Assembly: GCA_948099385.1 (NCBI GenBank)
Contig: CANUEZ040000061.1
Span: 12,756,001 to 12,820,000, forward strand
DNA length: 64,000 nt
Source of the DNA: Fasciola hepatica
Taxonomy: Eukaryota > Platyhelminthes > Trematoda > Plagiorchiida > Fasciolidae
Direction: 5' to 3'
Shown here: positions 21,711-33,756 of the stretch, in pieces
Position numbering within the stretch: position 1 is the stretch's first letter
Layout: every line of letters begins with the position of its first letter
The notes under the pieces: model-generated
Told to the model about the DNA's origin: nothing
Database searches by the model: none
The model's input: the letters and a program-made list of their open reading frames with translations, nothing else
Made by a program: the position numbers and the translations under genes

Positions 21711-22915
21711 TTACTTTGATAAGTGGAGGACCTTGATAATCGCAATGATTGAGGGGTACGCGCACAAAAGTCCTTCTGAAGGGATCGGGAAATCATCGTG
21801 ACGGGAGTGAAAATCGGAGAATCGTCGCTCTTCATTCCATCTCCAACCATGACGTACAGCTGAAATCACCGAAGCAAAACACTCCTTCATATCCTTCACA
21901 AGATCGTCACGCGAAAAAATAGAATGATACGGATGATGGATGAACTGTAATATCTCACGTTCAGTAACTATGGTGAACTTTTAACCAAATAAATATTTAT
22001 GTGAACGCTTCACGGCCCAGTAAGCTGCCGAGGCTTCGCTTTGTGTTTGCGAATCTCTTTGCTCGGCTTTAATGAGTCTTCTTGAAATGCAAATGACTAT
22101 TCGCTCACATTGTTCAAGAAAAGCACGTGTGCCAAAAGCAGAAGCATCAGTAATAACAGTTGGATGATCTTTCGGAGAAAACGGTTTAAAAGCAACACTG
22201 AATTGTAGGTGAGACAGTAGTTTACAAATGGACTTTTCATGAGCCTGATTTCCGAAGAAGGAGTTAGTGGACAGAATATCGAACATGCTGGATCCGGGGA
22301 GGAGCCTTTAGTTTCCTTAACAAAATCAAGAGGGGAAAACTCAGAGACACCGAGAATGCACTTTGCTGGGTTAATGAAGACATTGAACTTAATGAACTGC
22401 CTTAACAAACAACAAGGACGATTATCATGTACGGCTCGATTGGAGCCATGAATAGCAGTGCCATCTTGGTATGAATCAACATCTTCAAGATTTTGCGCAA
22501 TATGGTTAGGGAATTATTGGAAAAACCGCAGGCAACACATTCAGATCGAAATGCAAAATTTCGTTTCAGAATAAACCGAAAGTAGTACTGATAATCGTTA
22601 AAGCTCTTCATTCCTTATCCACGGGGTGTTTGCAAGTATGCATATTTCAAGTCAATTTTCGAAAATACACCAGACCCTACAAGTCGATGGAGTATGTCTT
22701 CGCGTTTTCCAGTTGTGCACGTACACTGCAGTAAGCACTTGTTCAATGCCAATCGGTCGTCACCGCAAATCCGTGGTATCTTTCTATCAGCCTTTAACGG
22801 AGTAAGATCAGTGGGGTCCAATAGATCGACTCCATACGAGTCGCTTCTGAGGCGACGACTTCTACAGGGATGGTCTCCAAGGAGTAGTGAAGCTTTTAGC
22901 GTTGGCCGAGTGTCC
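21711..22915 (-). mobile_element. Decayed Ty3/gypsy pol fragment (RT, RNase H, start of integrase)
   Basis: On the minus strand, from 22915 downward, fragments in several frames match gypsy pol. The RT palm start reads PRICGDDRLALNKCL, REDILHRLVGSGVFSKIDLK and AYLQTP. An RT thumb segment reads VFINPAKCILGVSEFS. RNase H has PTVITDASAFG, ICISRRLIKAEQ, SEASAAYWAVKR and HKYLFG. The linker to the integrase zinc-binding region contains CFASVISAVRHGW and GLLCAYPSI. The YxDD box and both LTRs are missing, and frameshifts separate the blocks. The wording resembles the K02A2.6/mdg-like gypsy type rather than the CsRn1-like elements at 44-62 kb. It lies in the spacer between the inverted arms. Confidence 0.82.
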
Positions 22916-23552
22916 TAAGTGTCCCTATGAACAATGAATGATTTTCTTTTGTAATTATCCTAAAGAAGGTTCCATAGGAATAATGGCTTGAAACTCATCT
23001 ATAATAGAATATCCCCATTGGTTCATGAAAACGTTTGTACCATGAAGAATTTTTTTTCGATATTTCACTTCAGGCATTTACATATATATTACTGGGTAAA
23101 GGAGAGTATATGTGCAGCTATAGATAGCAGAGAGTGAGTAAATGTGAAACAAATCCGGTAAATTGACAACATACTTCAACTTGATGAACCTTGTCCGTTG
23201 TATGCACGACAATAAGTGTGAAATGTGTAACCAAATGGCGTGAAAAGACAGGAGTGAAAAACGAAGGTGTGAAAAAGAGGTGCGGGGCTGGGGAGAATTT
23301 TTACATGGGAACCATAAGAGAATCGCTAGTTACGGCCACGGCAAGAAAAACTGTTGCACGAGGTTACGTTGCTTACACAATTTCGGTTTCAATTGTCGAA
23401 TTGCTATGGCTTCTGACGTCATCAGCAACCGCCTGCGTAATCCTTTGGTGTGAACTGTGGGACTTGTCAAGACTCGTCTGAAAGCTGTCAATGTGTCGAT
23501 TCGATGTCCGCTATCCACCGGATGTTGTAGGGTTGCGATATTGATAGTATGA
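22916..23552. other. Spacer end, possible SINE flank
   Basis: No gene. Bases 23330-23552 read on the minus strand directly continue the repeat-like sequence that ends the right arm, with CACAGTTCACACC and GTTGCTGATGACGTCAG. This may be the remainder of a SINE that is present on this side only. Confidence 0.3.
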
Positions 23553-24915
23553 ACCGCATATATATGTGACTTCACTCTCTCTATCTCCCCCACCCCTTAC
23601 AATATACTTTTCTTTTGACTTCATATTTCATTCATTATACAACAATGTTCAATAGTTCAGGGAAGGGGCTATTGCCAGCAAAAGGCTTCCAAATGGGAAA
23701 GTGATCGGTGGTGGTGGGAATCGAACCCGAGTCGTTATTCGTCAAAGTCCACAATGATCACCGTCTTACTATCACCGGATTGATTCATATATTTGCTATT
23801 TTATTCCCGTTCAGTTTCACAGCTTGAACTGCAAGGTGTTTATTGTCATGGCAATGAAAAACGTGAGTTCTGCTTTGTATAGATTTTTATTTCGATAACC
23901 GTTATGAGTTCTTGTGATGCGTGTTCCTAATGAAATCAAAAATGACATTAGAGGCATTGCGTCGTACAAATAATTTTTGGGGAGTAAACCAATGTATACA
24001 CTCGTTGTTGTCATAATTTCGCATATATTGAGTTTTGAATAGAATGGATATGAGGATCGCCGACGAACGCAGTCCAATTACAGTATCTGATTCCGATCGA
24101 TGTGCTGCTCTTCTACGTACAAGAATATGGCAATCAAAGTGGATACGACGGTCACGCAAGCAGCCGCCATAAGCCAAGCACCGTCGTTAGGAATCTGTCG
24201 GTAGCTTACTGCGGCAGAAATTGCAAAGAGTAGAACTGTGAAAGGAACGAAAACGAAGCCACTAGAAGTAAGTTGAGAAATAAAAAAAACAGATACAAAT
24301 CACCTCAAGGTAAACGGGTTGAAAAAATGGATCTAATTTCCAGCAAAATAAAGAGAATAAAAAAATGCTCGGTATCTAATTTCAATAAAGCAACTCGAAT
24401 AAAACAGAGACATTTACGACGGGATGAAAGCTTCTAGGAATGCCAATTCTCGAATCTGAGTTTAAAGCCGAATTGAGCTTTTAATCCTCTTGACGCCGTG
24501 AGTTCAATCCAATGTCGTGCATAATTCATGTCTCAGTTTTCGTGATTGTTCTTTACCTTCATACATAGTTCCATTTCCAACAAGCAATTTTGGGAATCCA
24601 GTGGTCATTATCCTTCATCGCATAGCCGCTAAAATAAGTAAATTGTGATATGGTAGCAAACGAGGAATGGAATTCAGGCGTGGATATGAGATCGCATCGT
24701 TTTGCGATGTGATTTTTGAAGGTGGGTTTCTATTCTTGAGACTTGACTATGTCGCTAAACGTTGCAAGTAATCTGCATGGAATTATTGTCAATCCTTTTT
24801 TTACAACCCGCAAACTTCGAAGATTACTATTGGCTGACCACCTTTGACAATTTTGTGTTCACCAACCGGCCGGGACAAAGATCACAATTAGGAGGGGTTT
24901 ATTTTAGGATACTCA
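23553..24915 (-). repeat. Right arm of the 1363-bp inverted duplication
   Basis: Reverse complement of 18102-19464 over its full length, with sharp ends on both sides. Outside the arm the sequences diverge at once (left end after ACCGCATA, right end after GGATACTCA). No target-site duplication or terminal element motif is visible at the junctions. Confidence 0.93.
24078..24235 (-). pseudogene. Duplicate last exon of the four-TM gene
   Basis: Identical copy of 18782-18939 including acceptor CACAG, the 51-residue frame and the TAA stop. No matching exon 1-3 was found upstream on the minus strand (above 24915), so by itself it is an orphan exon. It would only be expressed if spliced to a paralogous gene whose earlier exons I have missed. 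Confidence 0.7.
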
Positions 24916-27471
24916 GTGCATATGGTAAAGCCAATACATTCATTCATTAGTGATTGATGGTGAAGTGCAAGACAGAGTGCTTGCATTGCATTGTCTGGCT
25001 CACTGCACCCAACTTCTACAAAAGGGTGCTTTGCATAATGAAACTGAATAACTGAGTCTTTAATGCGAGTGTAATTTTTCTGCGGACGGTTGATTCTAAT
25101 TAACGTGATTATACCGAGAGTAATTGCCATGTAAAAATGATCAAATGCACAGTGATCTTTACGACAGCTTATCCCGTTAAGCGCGTTTTTGCGTCTCACG
25201 AAGTGACAGATAACGGGTACCTGCTAAAACACCTCGGTACCCTAAATTCAGTACAAAATTTGCAGCTGTACATTGAAAACATAATGAATCGTCTACAAAA
25301 GCCGCCGTCTTATTTGTGGTGTCCCCTTTTTCTACCTTTCTACGTTTCGTTGGGTTCAGTGGAAAGCCCTTCGCCTGATTTCCGACCTTTCTCCTGAAAT
25401 GGTGTCTGCGGATTTTTCCCTAGCTTTGCGGATTTTCCTTCAGCTTCCTTTTTTAACTGTGATGCAATGACTTTATCTTTGTTTGCAGTCCGTCCTCCAA
25501 CCCCATCTGCTGTGGTTTAACTCCCTGAAATCCGTTCACAGTTAGGAAATTGTCTACATATCTGTCCACAATTATATATGGTTTTCACTTCAAAAGTCAA
25601 ACCATCAGACTGCTCTAACTATGAGTAGCACCACACATTTATTCGACAGTTCGGCCTCTCATGCATGAGGTTTAAATTTATCTGCATGTGGTACGCACTA
25701 ATCATACCTTTCAACTTGATTTGAGAATGTTCCGTGAATAGGGACTGCAGGCTGATATTTAGGATTAGAGCCAGGAAAATTTCTAAGGTTAAACCTTACA
25801 GTAAAACCCTTGGATTGATGTTTGTTTTACTGATTCTGTCTAGCGAACTATGAATTATTTACAGTTTGATCAGTTTGATTGCAACGTAAATCTGTTGGGT
25901 GCGAAAAAAAAAACTTTTGGAATTCGGTTAGTATACGCCGTTTTTACGTTCTTTTGGCAAGAAGTATTTTCCTAAGTTGAACCTCAATCTGAAAGCGACC
26001 AAAAAGCAGACAATTAAACTATATCTTTTATTGCATAGGTAACTTCATAATGTTATTAAAAACTTGCTGGTGCAAAATATTGAATCGAAACCGCGTTGAC
26101 GACATATCGATTGCCGAAAAAAGCATAAACCAAAAAAGTTCACAAAGTAAGTTTTGAAAATAACGTAAAACATTTTCATAAAAGAAGTAGTCAATCAGAC
26201 TGGTGGATGGAAAGCCAAGTTCAAATACATGTTTCGTATTCTACATTGTTATCAGATTCATTCGGTTTCAGTAGCTTTTCCTTCCGTTCTATTTGGTTCA
26301 TATTATACTGAATAAAGTGGGAGACACATATGAAGAAGTCCTTAGTCGTTACATCAGTTTAGGCGCGTCCAAAATATTGGATTCTAATGGAGAAGTCATT
26401 GTGTTTGTTCTGTCAACGGCAGTACGAATGACCAAACATTTGGCGGTGTCTGCGTGGTCATGTGTCTATTCAAAGAGCTGAAACCGATAATTACTAATAA
26501 CCAGTAACCTCGACTATAAGGACCACAGGAGTCCTCTACTGACAGTTTGTACCGGTGATTCAAATTTCCGTGTTTTTTGTTTCCGAAGTATACTGGCTAT
26601 AGCATGTTTCATGTCAGCAAGCTACAATAGGTTGTCTGATCATACCAGCTATTAGGTGTACAGCAATCTTGAGCTTTCCAAGTATTCGTCTGGTACCAGG
26701 AAGAATTGGTTATTTCAAGTAACGATATCTTGTCTATTAGGATGGAGGGAGTGACTGTTGTGTTCCGTCCAAAATGTCAGGAGCATAGTCACACAGGCTG
26801 TACTCGCACGAATGCACGGAGGACAATCGGTCAATATCCATCGCATACATGGATACGTATTGTGATGGTTCTTGCTCACTTACACCTTGTTGCTTTCAGT
26901 CATAATTAAGCCCGACTATTTTTGAGTAATCTGATCTCTCTAATTTTGATAAACCTTACTTGGCTTGAGTTGAATGTAAGGGTGATTTGTGCGTGTGCAT
27001 GCGCATGCATGTTGCTGACTCAGATGATTGATTGGAAATTTCCTTGCCGGTACATGGAGTAAATAAACCACGGCGTTTACTTTTCCCGATAGTCATCTCC
27101 AATTTCCCATCTCAGTTTAAGTTAACTAAAATCCCTGTGTTTAACTTATCATGCTTTACACTCACCCTATGATCCCCAACGTACCTCATTAAGAAATGAT
27201 ATTTGTGAGTAGTTCCGTTAGATAATATTCTCCTTGCTTCTTGGTTACTGTTCTGATTATTTCGAGTAAATCCTGCTGCTCATAACAAAGTTAAAATATT
27301 TCGACAGATCAACTGTGCGGATAGAATCATTCCTTTCAATACGGAAAAAGTAGTTAGGAAGAAAAAAACTGCAAATTATTGACCAGATGCTGCACTGTTT
27401 TTCTTTGTAACATATGCCCGCCAAACTTCTGTTCACGATTTTCCCCGTTTGATCGATTGTACCACTGATAG
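24916..27471. other. No supported gene
   Basis: AT-rich. The 103-codon minus-strand open frame at 24888-25199 crosses the arm boundary and has no splice support. I see no repeat copies here. Confidence 0.4.
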
Positions 27472-27725
27472 GGCCTTTCCAAAGCTTAATGATATAATCT
27501 CACGCAAAATAAGTTCATTCTACTCAAAAATTGCTAAAAATTTCGCTAACTTAGACAGTCGTTCACTCGAATCTTCACTTTCTCGCCATAATAGCTATGC
27601 TTCTCTATGTAAAGCTTACCACCAACCTAAGGAAAAACCCAAAAATCCGCGCTATGTTAGAAAACGTTCATTGCCGCCTCTACCAAGTCCGTACTTGTGT
27701 CCGTCGGGTTCATTTGGGTTTTCAG
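27472..27725 (+). CDS. Putative internal exon, Ser/Pro-rich basic segment
   Basis: This plus-strand exon candidate lies between CACTGATAG and CAG|GTACCC and is phase 2 in and phase 1 out. It lies in a 147-codon open frame, the longest in the 1-44 kb part. The peptide contains FPKLNDIISRKISSFYSKI, SLESSLSRHNSYASL and a basic/proline run KKPKNP-like then RYVRKRSLPPLPSPY. This looks like a cytosolic regulatory region. No domain is recognised and the splice sites are average. Confidence 0.3.
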
Positions 27726-29269
27726 GTACCCTCCAAATTAGTCTGCTAGCTAGAACAGTGCTGTTGTCCTTGGATGTTCAAATTCAGTTTTCTCACAAAG
27801 CTTTTATCATGTGCATATTCCAAAATGCCTATGCACATCTTCGTGGTCCGGCAAATACTTGGTTCATCAGGCATGTTTCCTTGTGTTTGTGATTACAGTA
27901 AGGAATCGTCAATAGTGAAGCAATTTTCTTCCTACACCACTGACCACTTTGTTCATTCTGTAGCCCGTATTTGACCGCTATTCTCTTTCGGCTATTCTCT
28001 TCCTGTATCAGATATGCGAAATAAAAACAAAACAAACTTAGAGAGTTTTCCTAATTTATACTTGAAGTGGCTTTATTTCTTTACCGCTTGGATGAACACC
28101 TGATATCAACATTTGTCTTTCCTTGATAACTTGTGCCTTTTTGTAGAACAGCAATAGTGCTCTAGTGGGCCTTATAAACCACGAGATAGTGTAGTTATAA
28201 CTGGTTATCTGAAGAAGGCACTGACTGCGTTGATAGCTCAGGTCCGACAGAAACCCTACACCATTCTCATGAATAATTATTACAAACTTTCTAAGCTGAA
28301 CCAATACAGTGCTATCATTGCTCGTTGTATATTTGCTGATTATGAGAGTGAAGCTGTCATATCTTTCCAGTGTCCTTTGTCGCTTGTTACGTAAACTCAC
28401 CCCAAATGAGCACCAGAATATGAAACAAGGCAATAGCTGGTAACTTTGAACCAGAATGTAAAACTCTGCAACTGGTTAATTCATGAATCTCTAATTAATC
28501 ACATTTAGCAATACGAGATGGAACATGATCAAGAAACCTTTGGAACCACAAGTTCGACGTAAGACTGATGTTTAAGGGGCAATAGATAGAGCATTTCTAA
28601 GTGAAACAATGGCTGCAGAATTTGATAAAATAGCAACTTCACGCAGTCCTGGTCTAGAAAAATAAGATTTCTGGACAAAACAGTGCGAAATGTGGGCAAC
28701 GAAACACAGGACATTGGCCAAGAAATATTTAAAAGCTTAATATACATGTGGGAATCTTCGGTTGCATTAGAAAATGAAAGACCTATAGGTAAATAGAAAA
28801 TTAAAAATGGAAAATTAAGACGATTGGAAAATTATTCCGTGGAACTTGTTTCCAGTCTTGAAAAACATTCAATTTTTTGAAACATCTAGAGACAAAACGT
28901 ATCCTGAAGTGGATCGAATTATTCACATGATTTCTAACTTTTAACAAAACACTTCAGAAGCGAACTTTGTGTACTTGAGTCAAAAGCGAGTATTTTTTGA
29001 AAAACAAGTTTTTTAAAACCTCCCCAATTTTCTACGTAAATCAGCTTTCGAACATAATACTTGAGAACTAAGGCATTGATGTTATATTTGTATACTACTT
29101 CACTAGTCTAATCATATTTCATTATTGACCCTAATTATCATCTAATTATCATCTGCTTGCTCGAGTTTAGTATTAAGAATGCTTTCTTTGTAAACAGCAC
29201 AAGAAATCAAAAGTTTGGGAATGTTGCGCCTACAATTCTCATAGCCTTAGGTCGATAAACTTTTGCGCA
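27726..29269. other. No supported gene
   Basis: A 125-codon minus-strand open frame (28056-28433) has somewhat protein-like composition but no matching acceptor/donor pair, and its end runs into chance stops. The rest is AT-rich with nothing recognised. Confidence 0.35.
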
Positions 29270-29376
29270 TTAGCCGTAAAGTAAAATGACCGGGATAATC
29301 CTGGTTACGGAAAAAATGAGTGTCAGTGCTGTGAACCCGAAGACAAGATTCTCCTCCCGGCTTTGTTCCGTTGGAT
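29270..29376 (-). CDS. Last exon of a membrane-anchored protein: C-terminal TM segment and stop
   Basis: The strong acceptor AAGTTTTTCTTTCAG is followed by 107 bases, phase 1 in, ending at TAA (29270-29272). The peptide begins PTEQSREENL, then a hydrophobic helix VFGFTALTLIFSVTRIIPV, and stops after LLYG. This is a typical C-terminal anchor with almost no cytosolic tail, as in type I membrane proteins, or possibly a GPI-attachment signal. The first split codon is completed by a G from the exon ending at 29719, giving Asp. Confidence 0.58.
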
Positions 29377-29718
29377 CTGAAAGAAAAACTTATATTTCAA
29401 AATGAATCACCAAGAATGCTCCAGAGTCTTTTGCATTGAACATGAACGTCGGATGAGTTCCGGTTGTGGTTGCGGAAGTTGTCTCTTTTTGGATGACCAA
29501 ATCTAACTAATTGATGAAAAGGGCTGTAGGCTGCTCAAGTCATGCTCCATCTGACCGTAATATAAAACCTTGGGTTTTCACTACGAAGTGACTGCACATC
29601 GTACCACCACGTTAAATGCCAACTCTATAAAACGGCATTTTTCAGTGCTTTGAACACCGTTTTTCACTAGTCACATATATTTTGCATACTGTAGATGCCT
29701 TTGATTTCTTGAATGTAC

Positions 29719-29915
29719 CCTCCAGTAGAGTGTGAAATAATAGATTAAAACGAAGTTCAAATGTGGAATTCAGACTTTCTTGGAGCTCGATCGTACTGGA
29801 ATCATTTTGTACTTTTTTTCCTATTCCAGTTGACCCAGTTAAATACTGTGACGTGTTAAAGAAGTGAATCGCAATTTTGGTCTCGTAAGCCACTGAAGGA
29901 GTAGGTTTGGCATTA
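29719..29915 (-). CDS. SEA-like extracellular exon next to the anchor exon
   Basis: 197 bases between ATTAACAG and a GTACAT donor, phase 2 in and phase 1 out, which fits the anchor exon. The peptide contains ETKIAIHFFNTSQYLTGS, NDSSTIELQESLNSTFELRF and LLFHTLLE, with three N-glycosylation motifs (NTS, NDS, NST). A beta strand (KIAIHF) followed by D-S-S-x(n)-F-x-x-x-F-x-x-L is the kind of pattern seen at the start of SEA domains. The assignment to SEA is inference from pattern only. Confidence 0.45.
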
Positions 29916-30064
29916 CTGTTAATCTCCACGAGGAAGTATTCGAAACGAGCACAAGAAGCGATAAGTTTTCTTAGTGTAAATGTCTCGACAATGAAAACAG
30001 ACATCATTGGTATTCGTGCGTGCTACGTGGTCATGACTGTGTGAGTAGATTTTTGTTCATTGGT

Positions 30065-30296
30065 CTAAAGTAATGAGGTCATCAAGATTAAGTGGGCGAA
30101 CAACTCGCGTTGGTGCGTAATGGTTTGATGAAACTGTGAACCGTCAACAGTGGATAGGAAGCAAATATTTCTATAAGAAAAGGTTCGAAATAAACACAGA
30201 TTTTCAAAACGCAACGGTACAAAGACGTACGAAATGATTGGTTTGGTTTTCAGGGCACTGGCTGATACCCGAAATTCAACAGTAGTAGTACGACTG
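30065..30296 (-). CDS. Possible further exon of the same minus-strand gene
   Basis: After TAGTTATTCCAG the frame reads RTTTVEFRVSASALKTKP and then a hydrophobic stretch with YVFVPLRFENL. The strand pattern VEFRVSASAL resembles the strand starting the other candidates. The 3' boundary is not determinable: several weak GT sites lie in frame. Confidence 0.22.
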
Positions 30297-30313
30297 GAAT
30301 AACTAATATCCAA

Positions 30314-31809
30314 GTAATCTACCCCACGTGACTAAAAACGAAAATTAATTTGACAGCTTGAATAAGAAGATTTGGTTGCCTGGCGTATGCAGAAAAGCTA
30401 TGAAAACTTTTGTAACAAATTTATATCTGAACCATCGGTATTGTAAGGTATACAGTGGAGTCTATATAGTATCACTCTTTATCGTTGTAGGCTAAAATTA
30501 TTGTTTGAGTCTGTAAACGTGTTGCAGTGATTAATGATGAATATGTTGTAGTGTAATTTTAAAATCATTCGAATTGCACAATTTTCCAACACGTTAGCCT
30601 TTGAAAGTTTATCTCATTGTGATGACATTCAAGTACTGCAGAAACATAACTTACTTTGAGAGAGAAACTAATACGCAAAACCTGGATCCCCATTGTTTGG
30701 GTTCACTCCTTTTTACTACCTAAAACTTAACGGACATTTTACTTGAAAACCTCCGGTTTTTTTCTATCATACGACGCTAGGGCATTCGAAATATCTGCAC
30801 TTTTAGTGAACTGCTTCGTATTACCTGACTTTGTTACAAAGCCCACTTTTTGCCGCTTAATTGTAACACTTGTACCGAATTTAACTCAGTAGCACCATGT
30901 TACACACTCTCAGTCTGTTAGTTATTTTTGAAAACATTTTCTTAGCATTACTCTAGTAGAATCTGCATTGCGATTGTGTTTCACCTTTGTTGGGTTTCCA
31001 TCCAAGAAGCCTGATTAGATATTATTAGAGTTATCAAATGTACCGGTCCAACGGGTCCACTTCAGACTCACGAGCAATTGGCGTGTTCAACATGCTCTGA
31101 ACAGATATTCTGAAATGGATAAACAGAATGAACACAAATTCCAAAGTGAACTGATTTTTGACACTATGTACCGGGTGATTCACAATTGGCCCTGAGGAGC
31201 ACGAGATTCTATCTAGCTCACGAAAGTAACGGGACGGTGAAATTCCGTTATCTTTTGCATGTTCAAAACGGAAAAGATTAAAGACTGAACTTGGAATTTC
31301 TAATAATCACACACATGAAAATCTCAAAAACAAACTTGACTATTGCACAAAGCTTTAACTTATATTTACAAGTATCTGGTTCACACTAAGTAATCTATTT
31401 CCTTCGGTAGACATTGCATCTTTCGGTCCTCTACATTATCTACGTTCTTTATTTCTCATTATTTTCGAGCTCACCTCGTGTGATTTAAAATGCAAAAATT
31501 CATTCTGCTTACGGGTTATTGATTGGATTTCTATAAATGTCACTGCTTCACTCAGTTAGCTGTTAACGACGAATTTCCCATCCGCATAAAACTGAATGTG
31601 TCCTTAAAAAGTAACTGCAGCAGACGGTTTCATGAAGGAAGAGATAACTTTGACCTGATAAAAAGGAAGTGCTTGTCGTGCTTGCTTGTACGATAATTGT
31701 TGTTTCCGTGCCGTTTCATGCGCCGAAATGTGTTTCACGAACCTTTTTTGATAGAGTGGACACAAAAGTCTACTAACAAATTTGGTTTCGTACAAAATTG
31801 TTAGTTGTT
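30314..31809. other. Probable intron, nothing recognised
   Basis: AT-rich sequence with no coding-like frame, repeat or RNA that I can support. Confidence 0.4.
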
Positions 31810-32090
31810 TTATTGGAAGCCACTGTGTCTATGAAATCGGTTGCTAATCAAAAACCAGTTCAATAAGAGTGCTAATTGATCGCTTGAAGAGTCACTCCAT
31901 TTGTCTGCGTCAAATCCGTGATAGAATTTTTCAAGATGAGCTTTATAGCCCATACTTTCCAGGAAATCGACCCCGTCATTGGTTTTCACCAGCGAAATCC
32001 CACTCGTCAATTGACCATCAATCAATCCCATCCACAGTGTAACGAGATGGCGACGATTGATAGAGGCAGCTATGTTAAACAGTCCAGACA
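31810..32090 (-). CDS. SEA-like extracellular exon candidate
   Basis: The acceptor CATCTCACGACTTCTGCAG is followed, in phase 1, by SGLFNIAASINRRHLVTLW, MGLIDGQLTSGISL and DGVDFLES. The open frame continues through GFDADKWSDSSSDQLALLL to a stop at 31810. A GTATGG donor within DFLES would give a shorter exon. W-S-D-S-S-S-D-Q-L-A-L-L-L-N-W-F again has the D-x-S-S-x-x-(F/L)-x-x-L pattern. The composition is clearly more protein-like than the surroundings. The exon end is uncertain. Confidence 0.38.
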
Positions 32091-33487
32091 CTGCAGAAGT
32101 CGTGAGATGTACGACTTTTTATCTAGACGTTTTTAATGTCCACTCCTTCCTCAAATCCTTTCTCGCAGTACTGGAGCATCGATGCTTCATTTATTCACCA
32201 GCTTAAATAAGTTGTTCTTCTCAAATTGATACGAATGACCGTTTCTCTCTCTTGATTTCGTCTCCTGAGTCCTATTCCTAATATTTTATCTGTGCTGCCT
32301 CGTAAACACGGTAAGAGGAGCATGAGACAGCACGAAAGACTCGTTGCACTTCTTAGGACAAGTGACATTCCACTCCTAAGACTTACTGTAGAGAACCCCA
32401 TAGAAACCCGATAAGCCAGGCAGGGTAACGAGTGGGTTGCTTTCCACAACCGACCCACCAGGATTCTGCTTCCTACCTGTTTCGAATGACTTCCTTGTCT
32501 CTCGCGTGATGTTCTGACATCGGTAAAATTTCTTTCACAGCTAGTAGTCCTTGACTGTCACTGATGCGATTTATCATGCCCAACCTGACATTGAAAAATT
32601 GTGGCAACACTATACAACTGTTTTACGGTTGTCAAGGATTATCAGTATTTCCTATCCGTCAAACTAAAATTGAGGCTTGAACCCGAGATAAAGAGCTGTC
32701 AGCGGAAAGCATACCGCCATGCTCAACTAGCTGACTCTTAGTTTTTTAGCAATACCACCTTTTGGTATGCAGTCATTATTCACCGCACCAATTTACTGAG
32801 GCAGCTTATTTTAGTCGTCTTCTACCATCAACACAGCAACTTCCATTGCAATGTAACCGGAAGTGTTTTAACCAAACTCCTCCTGCTCCCGGCTCCTCCC
32901 AAGCTATAAAGATGAGATAAAATGGGATACCTCTTACAACAACTGCAGTGGAATTTTAAGGCGTGATTCCACTTGGGTCGATTCTTTACTGATACAAATA
33001 AAAAACGGCCGATGTCCACTCTCGTTCTAAGTACCATACAATGCGTCATGCACCACTGTCAAGCGGTAAACATAAGGAGTAGATAGAAAGCAATACAAGT
33101 CTTGTTTGTGTAAATTCCTTCTTATTTTTACGGTTCGGTGCTGTCATTAACGATAACAAAAAGCGACAAAAACAGCTCTCTTATCATTGATTGTACTAGT
33201 CAAAAGTGAGAAGTCCCAAAACAGTTTGAAGTTGTAGTGATTCATTGGTCGGAGTAAGGATTTCTGCCAAAATTGCTCGTAGGCCACCAAGCGAATGAAC
33301 TGTTTATGGTGAATGACGAAAACCTTTTTGAAAGAAGGCACAGTCAGTCACTTGATGTTAAAATCTGACTGAGAAGTTAAATTTTTACAGCTTTCTAAGC
33401 GAGTCTGTGTACTAAAGTTACATTGATGAAAGACGTGGAGTCACAATCCATGGCACGCATATCACTCGGCGTGCCCAAATTTTTCCT
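32091..33487. other. Probable intron with two weak exon candidates
   Basis: The minus-strand frame 33147-33341 (with KVFVIHHKQFIRLVAYEQF and KLFWDFSLL) and a frame near 33000 (RTRVDIGRFLFVSV) look slightly coding-like and could belong to the same gene. I cannot fix their splice sites. Bases 32195-32460 look repeat-like but show no family that I know. Confidence 0.25.
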
Positions 33488-33756
33488 TCAGCAGTTGGTC
33501 GTCGTTTCATACAGTCTTGATAATGCAGTTCTAGTATACAGCCGACTGTCCGTGGTCCTGAGAGTAAATGTTGATCGGTTGTTGATGAAATCATTCATCA
33601 AGGTTTCAAACTTCCTTGATATGCCCTTGGTGTTATTGGATTTGCAAATACTAGTTTGCGGAGATCTGTCTACATAATATCCACTAGTGAAGTTCAGTTC
33701 TAAAGGAAAATACTGCAGCTCGAAACTAGCCACGTGTTTTAGCCTGTTCTGAGTAG
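33488..33756 (-). CDS. SEA-like extracellular exon candidate
   Basis: The acceptor CATTCATCGTCACCAG is followed in phase 1 by TQNRLKHVASFELQYFPLEL, NFTSGYYVDRS, then KGISRKFETLMNDFINNRST. NFT and NRS are N-glycosylation sites. The segment repeats the layout of the other candidates: a strand, then S-x-K-F-x-x-L-x-x-x-F. Its phase fits the exon ending at 34606. The donor is not clear; coordinates run to the end of the open frame. Confidence 0.4.

Noticed and set aside
28056..28433. 125-codon minus-strand open frame as a gene
   Set aside because: No start context, no paired splice signals and no motif. Frames of this length occur by chance in this window.
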